Shown: in pieces, positions 26,255-34,147 of the stretch
How the letters are laid out: each line of letters opens with the position of its first letter
Numbering within the stretch: position 1 is the first letter of the stretch
Source of the DNA: Acidobacteriota bacterium
GTDB lineage: Bacteria; Actinomycetota; Acidimicrobiia; Acidimicrobiales; RAAP-2
Assembly: GCA_018971185.1 (NCBI GenBank)
Contig: JAGXBH010000002.1
Coordinates: forward strand, 48,977-112,976
Reading direction: 5' to 3'
Length of the DNA stretch: 64,000 nucleotides
The notes under the pieces: model-generated
Told to the model about the DNA's origin: nothing
The model's input: the letters and a program-made list of their open reading frames with translations, nothing else
The model's database searches: none
Made by a program: the position numbers and the translations under genes

Positions 26255-26992
26255 GTGGCGCAGTTGGGCTTGGACTTTCCCACCAAGTGGGGGCGGGGTT
26301 ACGTCGCACGATTCGTCCGCAACCTCTACTGGAAGTACTACATCACACCGCTGATCCTGCGGATGTCGACCTTGAGCGTCGTCGGACTTGAGCACGTCGA
26401 GGCCCGCGCACCGCTGATCTTCGTGGCCAATCACAACAGTCACCTCGACACCCCCCTCCTCCTGAGCGCACTACCGCCGAAGGTGCGCCAGCGCACGATC
26501 GTCGCCGCCGCCATGGACAACTTCTTCATGACGACCATGAAGGCCTTTCGCACCGTCCTCGTCTTCAACGCGATCCCCATCGATCGCCACAGGATCAACC
26601 GGCGAAGCTCCCAGCTCGCCCTTGAGTTGGTCGAGGACCACTGGAACCTCCTGCTCTATCCCGAGGGCGGTCGCAGTCCCGACGGCAACCTACAGGAGTT
26701 CAAGGGCGGCGCGGCGTACCTCGCCGAGCGGTCCAAGGCGTACGTGATCCCCACCTACATTCACGAGGCCGGCTACCTGCGCGGACCCAAGTACGCCAAG
26801 GCCCCTCAGTACACCCAGAGTCCCTCCGAGCGCCGCCACCACGTGGTGGTCACCTTCGGCGAGCCGCTACGTGCGGAACCATCGGAGAACATCCGCAGGT
26901 TCGGCGCGCGCATCGAGGAGGCCGTGGCCGAACTCGGCCGCAACGTCAGTGGCGACCCGCAGTACGGTCGCCGGCCGAGCGACGAGTACTGA
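26255..26992 (+). CDS. 1-acylglycerol-3-phosphate acyltransferase family (PlsC-like)
   Basis: 245 aa. NHNSHLDTPLLL holds the HX4D catalytic motif, and LLLYPEGGRSPDG is motif III for glycerol phosphate binding. Would acylate lysophosphatidic acid or a related lipid at the membrane. GTG start, coupled to the upstream membrane protein. Its last 47 bp overlap the 3' end of gatD on the other strand. Confidence 0.88.
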   Translation: MAQLGLDFPTKWGRGYVARFVRNLYWKYYITPLILRMSTLSVVGLEHVEARAPLIFVANHNSHLDTPLLLSALPPKVRQRTIVAAAMDNFFMTTMKAFRTVLVFNAIPIDRHRINRRSSQLALELVEDHWNLLLYPEGGRSPDGNLQEFKGGAAYLAERSKAYVIPTYIHEAGYLRGPKYAKAPQYTQSPSERRHHVVVTFGEPLRAEPSENIRRFGARIEEAVAELGRNVSGDPQYGRRPSDEY

Positions 26993-27659
26993 CCCGTTCG
27001 CAGCGCTCGAGGTAGAGGCGGTCGGCGACGCTGGCCCACGGCGCCAAGGACTCGCCGGTGACCTCACTGAGCAACTGGTCGGCCAGCCACGGGTTCTGGG
27101 CCAGCACCGGACCGTGCGCGTACGTGGCCCAGATGCGTCCGGCCCGGTAGCCGTCGACGTGACCGTCGTTTCCTCGCCCCACGAGCACCTGTCCGAAGGG
27201 CTCCACGCCGGTGCCCAGCGAGGTGAACCCACCGTGGTTCTCGAAGCCCACCATCATGTGCCCCGAGACCATTGTGGCCATGTCGCCCACTGCCCGCGCG
27301 CGAGCACGGGTGGTCGTCGCCTCGACCAGACCGAGGCCCGGATAGGAGGCATCACCCTCGATGCTGAACGTGGTGCCGAGGATCTGCAGTCCCGCACAGA
27401 CGGCGAACACGTGGGCCCCATCGCGGACCCGCTCGACGAAGCCTCCCTCGACCAGCAGGTCGCGGGCCAGGCGTTGCGGGCCATCCTCACCACCGCCCAG
27501 GAGGTAGAGGTCCGCGGGCGCGATCACGGCGCCGATCGCGAGAGGAACCACCTCGACCTCGATGCCGCGGGCCCGCGCACGAGCTGCCAGCACCGTGGCG
27601 TTACCCCCGTCACCGTAGGTTCCGAGCAGGTCGGGCAGGATCACCGCGACCCTCAGCAC
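26946..27659 (-). CDS. gatD: Lipid II isoglutaminyl synthase glutaminase subunit GatD
   Basis: With MurT amidates D-glutamate in the peptidoglycan stem peptide. 237 aa from the GTG at 27659; a GGGGAGG site 8 nt upstream decides the start, 7 nt inside the end of murT. VFAVCAGLQILG has the nucleophile Cys, and HGPVLAQNPWLAD the active-site His, as in CobQ-like class I amidotransferases. The murT-gatD pair makes the call firm. Confidence 0.93.
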   Translation of the reverse strand: MLRVAVILPDLLGTYGDGGNATVLAARARARGIEVEVVPLAIGAVIAPADLYLLGGGEDGPQRLARDLLVEGGFVERVRDGAHVFAVCAGLQILGTTFSIEGDASYPGLGLVEATTTRARARAVGDMATMVSGHMMVGFENHGGFTSLGTGVEPFGQVLVGRGNDGHVDGYRAGRIWATYAHGPVLAQNPWLADQLLSEVTGESLAPWASVADRLYLERCERVSTRRSAGDRTAGRH

Positions 27660-28864
27660 GGGGTCGACCTCCCCATCCACTCACGAAAGGCCGTGTAGTT
27701 GGCCACCACCGTGACACTCCCCTCCCCTTGAAGGGACTCGGGCTCGTCGACCACGGCGCAGTCGATGCCCGCGTAGGTCAGTCGGGTGGCGAGGTCCAGT
27801 CGCCGCTCACCCAGGCAGGTCACCCGGTGACCCTTCAGATTGTCGAAATCGACGTCGTAGAGCCACGAGGGATCACGACCGTCGGCCAATTGGGCGTTGA
27901 TCGCGATCCACACCTCGTCCTCGGGGTCGAGGGATGCCAGGAGTGCCGCCGTCCCGGCGGGGTTCTTCGCCAGCAGCAGGCGCAGGGTGCGCCCTCCAAA
28001 ACGGCGAAGTCCGTAGCGCCCCTGGACCGTGGTCATGGTGCGCAGGCGCGTCAGGGCCGTCGCCACTTCGACGCCGCACTCGGCGAGGGCGGTGAGGGCG
28101 AGGGCCGCGTTGACCTCATTGAATGACCCCGGCAGGGCCAGCCCCCACTCGAAGGACTCGCCCCCGATCTCCAACGTCGCGCCCACCGACGCACTGAAGA
28201 CGCGGGGCTTGGCGAATCCGCACTCACACGACCAACCCCCGTCGCCGAAGGTGATGGCCCGCGTGCAGTGAGGGCACGACGCGGCGTCGTCACGCCACGA
28301 CGAGGGGACGTCCACCCACCGGACGTGGCGCGCCTCCTGGGCGGCGAACACGACCAGAGGGTCCCCGGCGTTGGCGACGACGACGCCGCCATAGGTCTCG
28401 GGGGCAAGACACTCTCGCCAGCCCAGCGCGATCCGACGCACCTCGTTGGCCCGGTCGAGCTGGTCGCGCGACAGGTTCAACAAGACGACGACTCGAGGTC
28501 GCAACGAGGAGATCACCACGGCCATCCAGGACTCGTCGGTCTCGAGCACGGCGCGTGACGCGTTCGAGGCGCACAAGGCGGCCACGTGCCCCTGGATCAT
28601 GTTGGCGCCCGTGTCGTTGCCCGCCACCTCGCCACCCCAGCCCGCACGCAACATGGCTGACGTGGTGGTCTTGCCGTTGGTCCCGGTGACCAGGATGATG
28701 TCGCGACCTCGCGAGACATCCTCGAGGATCCGCGGTGCGATCAGGAGACCCGCCCGACCGCCCATGACGGTCCCCGACCCCCGGCCGAGCCGTCGTGATG
28801 TCGCGTTCACCAGGCGCACCGCCCGGACCGCCAGGCGTATCCGCCACGAACGCCTCGACTCCAT
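27653..28864 (-). CDS. murT: Lipid II isoglutaminyl synthase subunit MurT
   Basis: Mur-ligase-like ATPase that activates D-Glu of lipid II for amidation with GatD-supplied ammonia. 403 aa from ATG 28864. LVTGTNGKTTTSAML is the Mur P-loop; NLSRDQLDRANEV follows. The MurT-specific four-Cys zinc ribbon is present as CPHC...CECG in the central domain. The C-terminal DUF1727 region has WLYDVDF. A GTG three codons upstream is possible. The 6C RNA lies upstream on the same strand. Confidence 0.94.
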   Translation of the reverse strand: MESRRSWRIRLAVRAVRLVNATSRRLGRGSGTVMGGRAGLLIAPRILEDVSRGRDIILVTGTNGKTTTSAMLRAGWGGEVAGNDTGANMIQGHVAALCASNASRAVLETDESWMAVVISSLRPRVVVLLNLSRDQLDRANEVRRIALGWRECLAPETYGGVVVANAGDPLVVFAAQEARHVRWVDVPSSWRDDAASCPHCTRAITFGDGGWSCECGFAKPRVFSASVGATLEIGGESFEWGLALPGSFNEVNAALALTALAECGVEVATALTRLRTMTTVQGRYGLRRFGGRTLRLLLAKNPAGTAALLASLDPEDEVWIAINAQLADGRDPSWLYDVDFDNLKGHRVTCLGERRLDLATRLTYAGIDCAVVDEPESLQGEGSVTVVANYTAFREWMGRSTPC

Positions 28865-28909
28865 GGCCGCCACGATAACAAGCCCACGCTGGCGTAGAAT
28901 CACCCAGAC

Positions 28910-28991
28910 AGCACAAAAGGGCCATCCGGGGGGGTGGATGGCCCTTTTGCAAAACCTTGGCTTCACCCTGGGGGGTTGGGTGAAGCAGGCT
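28910..28991 (-). ncRNA. 6C small RNA
   Basis: Read on the minus strand: a perfect 8-bp stem (28985-28978 with 28968-28961) closing a loop with six C in a row, a 12-nt linker, then a perfect 13-bp stem (28948-28936 with 28927-28915) whose loop holds seven C. Two adjacent stem-loops with six or more loop cytosines define the actinobacterial 6C RNA family. Only a short TTTT lies at the foot of the second stem, which may serve as terminator. A promoter lies just upstream. Ends are estimated. Confidence 0.9.
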
Positions 28992-28997
28992 GATACC

Positions 28998-29026
28998 AGT
29001 ATGCCGGTCCGGTGTCTATCAATCAA
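28998..29026 (-). promoter_or_regulatory. Promoter of the 6C RNA
   Basis: On the minus strand TTGATT (29026-29021) and CATACT (29003-28998) are spaced 17 nt apart. A start about 7 nt downstream would place the first stem-loop almost at the 5' end of the RNA. Confidence 0.7.
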
Positions 29027-29030
29027 GCGC

Positions 29031-29065
29031 ATACATTGGATACCTCTCATCTGTATACTTGATAC
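29031..29065 (+). promoter_or_regulatory. LysR gene promoter with ATAC/TTG/ATAC repeats
   Basis: TATACT at 29054-29059 is exactly 6 nt before the lysR-type ATG, so the mRNA is probably leaderless. Two similar direct units, ATAC-A-TTG-G-ATAC (29031-29043) and ATAC-TTG-ATAC (29055-29065), flank and overlap the box and could be an operator. The first unit lies 5 bp from the -35 of the divergent 6C promoter. Confidence 0.65.
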
Positions 29066-29995
29066 ATGGAGATACGACAGCTCGAAGCCCTCGTGGGGAT
29101 CGCCGAACATGGCACCTTCTCCAGTGCCGCCGAGGCACTGGGAACGGTCCAGTCCAACATCTCGAACCGTATCGCCCGCCTCGAGTCGGAGTTGGGCTCG
29201 GAATTGATCGATCGCGCGTCGGGCGCACTCACCGAGTCGGGCACGGTGGTCGTCGAGCGAGCCCGACGCATCCTGGGCGAGGTGAGCGCCATCGCCGCTG
29301 ACGTCTCGGAGTTGACCGCGGACATCCGCGGGCGCGTCTCACTGGGCATGATCGGGACGGCGGGTCGCTGGATCGTCCCGCTGCTGCTCAAGGCCCAGCG
29401 CGAGGCCTTTCCCCATATCTCGCTTCGCATCACCGAGGGTACGAACTCGGTCATCGAACCCCAGTTGGTCTCGGGCGTGCTCGACATCGCGGTGCTCGCG
29501 TGGCCCGTGGGCGCTCCGGAGCTCTCCTCCGTCGACCTCTACAGCGAGGACCTGGTGCTGATCGCCGAGAAGACCCATCCGCTCGCCGAGTATCCCTCGG
29601 TGACTTTCGCCGACCTCGAGCCCTACGAGATACTCCTCCCCTTCCCCGGGACCCCCATCCGCCGCGAGATCGATGAGGCGTCGCACGCCCAGGGGATCGA
29701 GCTCCGCCCCCTGATCGAGCTCGACGGATTGCGCACCATCGCGTCGATGACCTTCGACGGACACGGTCCCTCGATTCTGCCCTCCACCATGCTCTCGTCG
29801 CATCTGCGCGAGAACTTCCGCGCCGTGCCCATCGACAAGATCGCTCAGCGACGCGTCTGCCTGGTACGGCGACGTTTCGGCTTCCCCGCGGCTCCCGTGC
29901 GCGCGATCCACTCCCTGCTCACGACCGTGGTGCGCGAGGCGAACAAGGTCCCCCAGGGTGTCGTCATCCCCGAGACTCCGGACTCTCTGCCATAG
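29066..29995 (+). CDS. LysR-family transcriptional regulator
   Basis: 309 aa. The N-terminal winged helix MEIRQLEALVGIAEHGTFSSAAEALG with SNISNRIARLESELG is standard LysR. The effector domain (about 90-295) has a PBP2-like fold. Likely controls its own promoter and possibly the divergently transcribed 6C RNA; effector unknown. The downstream alkA gene begins 7 nt after the stop, but no functional link is evident. Confidence 0.93.
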   Translation: MEIRQLEALVGIAEHGTFSSAAEALGTVQSNISNRIARLESELGSELIDRASGALTESGTVVVERARRILGEVSAIAADVSELTADIRGRVSLGMIGTAGRWIVPLLLKAQREAFPHISLRITEGTNSVIEPQLVSGVLDIAVLAWPVGAPELSSVDLYSEDLVLIAEKTHPLAEYPSVTFADLEPYEILLPFPGTPIRREIDEASHAQGIELRPLIELDGLRTIASMTFDGHGPSILPSTMLSSHLRENFRAVPIDKIAQRRVCLVRRRFGFPAAPVRAIHSLLTTVVREANKVPQGVVIPETPDSLP

Positions 29996-30002
29996 TTCTC
30001 GG

Positions 30003-30626
30003 ATGGACTTGCGTTCACGGATCGCCCAGGACATCGTGCGACGCGACCCCGCGTTCGCTGGAATCGTGTCGCACGCGGGCTTACCGCCGGGTCGTCGACC
30101 CGCACCGGTGGCGCAGCGATTCCCCTCGCTGATCCGTTCGATCACCTTCCAGTTGCTCGCCACCGCCGCGGCGGACACCATCCACGCGCGGGTGGTCAGC
30201 GCGTGCGGTGGCGAGGTCAGCATCGAGTCGGTGCTGGGCGCCGGGCCGCAGGTGCTGCGCGACGCAGGACTCTCACGCACGAAGGCGGCCGCGATGATGG
30301 ACCTCGCGGCGCACGCCCGTGACGAACGCATCAGACTCTCGCGCCACGGACGGATGTCCGACGCCGAGATCATCGCCGAGGTGACGGCCGTGCACGGCGT
30401 CGGCCCGTGGACGACGCAGATGTACCTCATGCACACCCTCGGTCGACGCGACGTGTGGCCGGTGGGCGACCTGGGCGTACGCAGCGGCTGGAGCATTGTG
30501 CACGGCCTCGAGTCGACGATCGACGAGAAGGAGCTGCGTCTGCGCGGTGACGCCTTGATCGGCGTGCGCTCGGACGTGGCGTGGTACTGCTGGCAGGCGG
30601 TGCATCTCGAACGTTCGGGGCGATAA
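30003..30626 (+). CDS. DNA-3-methyladenine glycosylase II (HhH-GPD, AlkA type)
   Basis: Removes alkylated bases from DNA. 207 aa from ATG 30003. The helix-hairpin-helix HGVGPWTTQ is at 131-139 and the catalytic Asp is D156 in WPVGDLGVR. The N-terminal AlkA beta domain is absent, as in many bacterial short forms. Ends 9 nt before the M20 peptidase start. Confidence 0.9.
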   Translation: MDLRSRIAQDIVRRDPAFAGIVSHAGLPPGRRPAPVAQRFPSLIRSITFQLLATAAADTIHARVVSACGGEVSIESVLGAGPQVLRDAGLSRTKAAAMMDLAAHARDERIRLSRHGRMSDAEIIAEVTAVHGVGPWTTQMYLMHTLGRRDVWPVGDLGVRSGWSIVHGLESTIDEKELRLRGDALIGVRSDVAWYCWQAVHLERSGR

Positions 30627-30635
30627 TCTCTCGGG

Positions 30636-32039
30636 GTGCCTCTCACCCTCCCCGACTTCGAACGAGACGCCCTCGACACGCTGAACACCTACGCCACCAT
30701 CGAATGCCTCTCGCCCGCCTTCGACGACCAGTGGGCCGCCCACGGACGCCTAGACGCCGCGGTCGAACTCTTGGCCGACTGGGCGCGCCAGCGTGCGTTG
30801 GGCGACTTCCGCGTCGACGTGGTGCGTCTCGAGGGGCGTACGCCGCTCCTCATGGTCACCGTGGCGCCCAACAACGACGACGAGGCGACGGTGATGCTCT
30901 ACGGTCACCTCGACAAGCAACCCCCCCTCGGTGAATGGTCCGCGGGACTCGCGCCCTACGACCCCGTGCGCCGGGGCGACCGGATCTACGCGCGCGGGGT
31001 CGCCGACGACGGGTACGCCGTCTTCGCGGCCCTGCTGGCCCTCGAGCAGCTCCTGGCCACGGGTTCGCCCCATCCACGCTTCGTCGTCCTGATCGAGGCC
31101 AGCGAGGAGAGTGGTAGCCCGGACCTCGACGCGTATCTCGACCACCTAGCGGATCACCTGGGTCGAGTCGAGCTGATGGTCTGCCTGGACTCGGGAGCGC
31201 TCACCTACGACCGTCTCTGGGTGACGACGTCCCTGCGCGGTCTCGCGAGCGTCGAGATCACCGTCGAAGTACTGACACGAGGCCAGCACAGTGGGTCGGT
31301 GAGTGGCGTCGTGCCCTCGTCCTTTCGCGTCCTGCGACAGCTACTCGACCGCGTCGAGGACGCCGCCACCGGCAGGATCCTGCTCGAGGAGTTGCACGGC
31401 CCGATCCCGCCGCACGCCCTCGCGGCGGCGAACGACGTCGCCCGCGAGTTCGGCGAGTCCCTCACCGCGTCGCTGCCGGTCGTGGAGGGTGTGCGGCTCA
31501 TGGGCGACGACGTCGCCGATCGGATCCTCAACCAGACGTGGCGTCCGACGATGTCGGTCGTGGGGATGGGCGGCATCCCCGCCCCCGAGGACGCGGGCAA
31601 CGTGCTGCGTGCGCGTACGACGGCGCTGCTCTCGTTCCGACTCCCCCCGAACGTGGACAGTCGACTCGCGTGCGCGGCTCTGGAGCGCGCCCTCGGTCGC
31701 GACGTGCCCGAGGGTGCCCGGGTGACGTTGAGCACCCACGGCGCCGACGGCTGGTCCACGCCGGAGATCGCACCGTGGCTGGGTCGGGCCCTGGAGGAGG
31801 CCTCGCAGGTCGCCTTCGGACGCGGCGCCGCCTTCACGGCCGAGGGCGGGACCATTCCCTTCCTCGCGTCGCTCGGGCGGCGCTACCCCGGCGTGCAGTT
31901 CGTGGCCACCGGGGTGCTCGGACCCGACTCCAACGCTCACGGCATCGACGAGATGCTCGACCTGCCCTGCGCGGTGTCCGTGACCAACGCGGTGGCTCAT
32001 ATCCTCGGGGCCTTCGCCACGAGGAGGACGCACCGGTGA
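30636..32039 (+). CDS. M20-family metallopeptidase (dipeptidase-like)
   Basis: 467 aa. Two-zinc residues visible: H91 and D93 in YGHLDKQPP, D124/D125 in RGVADDGYA, E157/E158 in EASEESGS, and the distal His in NAHGIDE near the C-terminus. The LDKQPP and ADDGY variants resemble the CNDP/carnosinase-like dipeptidase branch. TAATCT stands exactly 6 nt before the GTG, indicating a leaderless transcript. Substrate unknown. Confidence 0.9.
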   Translation: MPLTLPDFERDALDTLNTYATIECLSPAFDDQWAAHGRLDAAVELLADWARQRALGDFRVDVVRLEGRTPLLMVTVAPNNDDEATVMLYGHLDKQPPLGEWSAGLAPYDPVRRGDRIYARGVADDGYAVFAALLALEQLLATGSPHPRFVVLIEASEESGSPDLDAYLDHLADHLGRVELMVCLDSGALTYDRLWVTTSLRGLASVEITVEVLTRGQHSGSVSGVVPSSFRVLRQLLDRVEDAATGRILLEELHGPIPPHALAAANDVAREFGESLTASLPVVEGVRLMGDDVADRILNQTWRPTMSVVGMGGIPAPEDAGNVLRARTTALLSFRLPPNVDSRLACAALERALGRDVPEGARVTLSTHGADGWSTPEIAPWLGRALEEASQVAFGRGAAFTAEGGTIPFLASLGRRYPGVQFVATGVLGPDSNAHGIDEMLDLPCAVSVTNAVAHILGAFATRRTHR

Positions 32040-32641
32040 CGCAGCGCGTGGACCTCTGGGTGGACCCGATCTGTCCCTGGGCCTGGATCACCTCTCGATG
32101 GTTGCTCGAGACGCGCCGCGTCCGTGACATCGACGTGCACCTTCACACCATGAGCCTCTCGGTCCTCAACGACGGCAGGGACCTCCCCGCGGAGTACGCC
32201 GACCTGATGGCGAGGGCGTGGGGCCCCGTGCGGGTGATGATCGCCCTCGAGAAACGTGAAGGCCCCGAGAGCCTCGAACCCTTCTACAGTGCCTTCGGCG
32301 ACCGCTACCACGTCCGTGCTCAGCGCGATGACCTCCTCAAGGTCGCTCGGGAGGCGCTGAACGACGTGGACCTGGATTCGAGCCTCATCGACGCCGCCAC
32401 CAGCGACGAGTTCGACGCGGAGCTTCGGGCGAGCCATTTCGCCGGAATGGATCCGGTGGGCTTCGACGTCGGCACGCCCGTCATCCACGTCGGCGACGTG
32501 GCGTTCTTCGGACCGGTGGTGACGCCCGCGCCCAAGGGGGAGGCGGCGGGCAGGCTCTTCGACGGAGTGCTCGCCGTGGCGAGCACTCCCGGCTTCTACG
32601 AGCTCAAGCGCACCCGTACCGAGGACCCCTCGTTCGAATGA
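32036..32641 (+). CDS. DsbA-fold mycothiol-dependent nitroreductase-like protein with CPWA active site
   Basis: 201 aa; GTG overlaps the M20 stop (GTGA). The whole chain follows M. tuberculosis Rv2466c: DPICPWAWITSRW, MSLSVLNDGRDLP, MARAWGPVR, ATSDEFDAELR, HFAGMDPVGFDVGTP, VAFFGPV and ending ELKRTRTEDPSFE. Rv2466c has CPWC; here C13-P-W-A16 keeps the nucleophile but lacks the second Cys. A single-Cys enzyme could still form a mixed disulfide with mycothiol, which this cell probably makes (MshC). Confidence 0.88.
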   Translation: MTQRVDLWVDPICPWAWITSRWLLETRRVRDIDVHLHTMSLSVLNDGRDLPAEYADLMARAWGPVRVMIALEKREGPESLEPFYSAFGDRYHVRAQRDDLLKVAREALNDVDLDSSLIDAATSDEFDAELRASHFAGMDPVGFDVGTPVIHVGDVAFFGPVVTPAPKGEAAGRLFDGVLAVASTPGFYELKRTRTEDPSFE

Positions 32642-32705
32642 CCCGCGACCGGTCCCCACGGTGAGAAGTCGTACCCCGGTCGCGGCCAGGGTTCGCTGAG
32701 GCGAC

Positions 32706-33440
32706 GTGGCGACTCCGCGAATCCTCGCCACGTCGGGCGGTTTCGTGCCCGGACCGGTGCAGCAGAGCGCGCGGCTCGGCCGCATGGTGCTCGACGCCCT
32801 CGGCGCGACGAAACAGACCAGGCCGAACGTCTGTCTGGTCCTGACGGCCTCGGGCGACGACGCCTCGTACTACGCGCTCGCCTACGAGGCGTTCACCACG
32901 GCCGGGTGCGAGGTGAGGACTCTCAAGCTCTTCCCCCAACCCAACGCCGCGCCCGAGGAGCGTCTGGGGTCGTCGGACCTGGTGTGGGTCGGTGGCGGGT
33001 CGGTGGCCAATCTCCTCGCCCTGTGGCGTCTGCACGGCGTCGACCTCGCCATGCGCTCGGCCTGGGAGCGCGGTGTGATCCTTGCCGGAGTCTCGGCGGG
33101 CAGTCTGTGCTGGCACGTCGGTGGGACGACGGACTCCTTCGGACCGGACTTGGCGCCCGTCACCGATGGACTGGCTCTCTTGCCCTACGCCAACGGCGTG
33201 CACTACGACTCCGAGGCCCAGCGTCGCCCCCTCATGCACCGACTCATGCGCGAGGGAGTGCTTCCCGAGGTGGCCTTCGCCACGGACGATCACGTCGGAA
33301 TCTGGTACGAGGGGGTGACGGCCACGCGCGTCGTCGCCGACACCCCCCTTCCCGCCTTCATAGGACCGGCGGCCTACGCGCTCGAATGCGAGGGCGACGA
33401 CGTGCGCGAGCGACGAGTCGGGGTCGGCGAGAGCTTCTAG
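32706..33440 (+). CDS. Peptidase S51 family (dipeptidase E/cyanophycinase-like)
   Basis: 244 aa. The nucleophile Ser sits in AGVSAGSLCW, the S51 elbow; LVWVGGGSVANLLALW is the preceding oxyanion loop. The His in GVHYDSEAQRR completes the site. Probably cleaves Asp-X dipeptides or related compounds in the cytosol. GTG start without a clear ribosome site. Ends overlapping trpG by 4 bp, convergent. Confidence 0.88.
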   Translation: MATPRILATSGGFVPGPVQQSARLGRMVLDALGATKQTRPNVCLVLTASGDDASYYALAYEAFTTAGCEVRTLKLFPQPNAAPEERLGSSDLVWVGGGSVANLLALWRLHGVDLAMRSAWERGVILAGVSAGSLCWHVGGTTDSFGPDLAPVTDGLALLPYANGVHYDSEAQRRPLMHRLMREGVLPEVAFATDDHVGIWYEGVTATRVVADTPLPAFIGPAAYALECEGDDVRERRVGVGESF

Positions 33441-34108
33441 CGCGTGAGGGCGGGCGCGGGCAATGAGCGGCGGATCGCCTCGCTCACCTCGACGAGCGTC
33501 TCGGCCCGGGCGACCGCCACGTCGGACCCGCAGCGTTCGAGCCAGTTCGCCAGGAGTCGATAGCCGTGTTGGGTCAGCACCGACTCGGGATGGAATTGGA
33601 CCCCCTCGAGCGGAGCACTCCGGTGACGGATGCCCATGATCAATTCCCCGCTGGTCGCGGTCACCTCGAAACACGCGGGCAGCGTGGACGCCTCCACGAC
33701 CAATGAGTGGTAGCGCCCGGCGATCATCGGTTCGGGCAGTCCGGCGAACACGCCGGTGCCCGAGTGCTGCACCACGCTCGAGCGGCCGTGCAGCAGTTCC
33801 GGCGCGGGCACCACGCTCGCGCCGTACGCCTCGCCCAGGGCTTGGTGGCCGAGACAGATGCCCAGCATCGGGATCGACTCGTCGCCGCAGTGCCGGATGA
33901 CCTCGAGGCAATGGCCCGCGGTGCGCGGGTACCCTGGACCCGGCGACACCATCACCCCGTCGAATCGCGCGCCCGTGACCTCGCGCGCGGTGATCCGGTC
34001 GTTGCGCACGACCTCGACGTCGGCCCCGAGCTCACCGACGTACTGCACCAGGTTGTAGACGAAGGAGTCGTAGTTATCTATGACCAGCAGGCGCGGCGTC
34101 CTCGACAT
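33437..34108 (-). CDS. trpG: Anthranilate/aminodeoxychorismate synthase glutaminase subunit
   Basis: 223 aa class I amidotransferase supplying ammonia to TrpE or PabB. IDNYDSFVYNLVQY is the start, SPGPGYP follows, nucleophile Cys in LGICLGHQALG, and His/Glu in GVQFHPESVLT. Divergent from trpE, so anthranilate is the likely product, with possible shared use for folate. TAGGAT lies exactly 6 nt before the ATG (leaderless). Confidence 0.93.
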   Translation of the reverse strand: MSRTPRLLVIDNYDSFVYNLVQYVGELGADVEVVRNDRITAREVTGARFDGVMVSPGPGYPRTAGHCLEVIRHCGDESIPMLGICLGHQALGEAYGASVVPAPELLHGRSSVVQHSGTGVFAGLPEPMIAGRYHSLVVEASTLPACFEVTATSGELIMGIRHRSAPLEGVQFHPESVLTQHGYRLLANWLERCGSDVAVARAETLVEVSEAIRRSLPAPALTR

Positions 34109-34114
34109 ACACGC

Positions 34115-34141
34115 ATCCTAGGTGGTGGCGGTTACTAACCT
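34115..34141. promoter_or_regulatory. Divergent leaderless promoters of trpG and trpE
   Basis: The minus strand has TAGGAT (34120-34115) 6 nt before trpG; the plus strand has TAACCT (34136-34141) 6 nt before trpE. The two -10 boxes are 15 bp apart, so polymerases would compete. No attenuator hairpin or leader peptide fits in this space. Confidence 0.6.
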
Positions 34142-34147
34142 AAGGAG

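Noticed and set aside
28915..28948. Plain Rho-independent terminator for a plus-strand gene
   Set aside because: No plus-strand gene lies upstream of it, and the paired C-rich loops with a minus-strand promoter fit 6C RNA better; only the second stem may double as its terminator.
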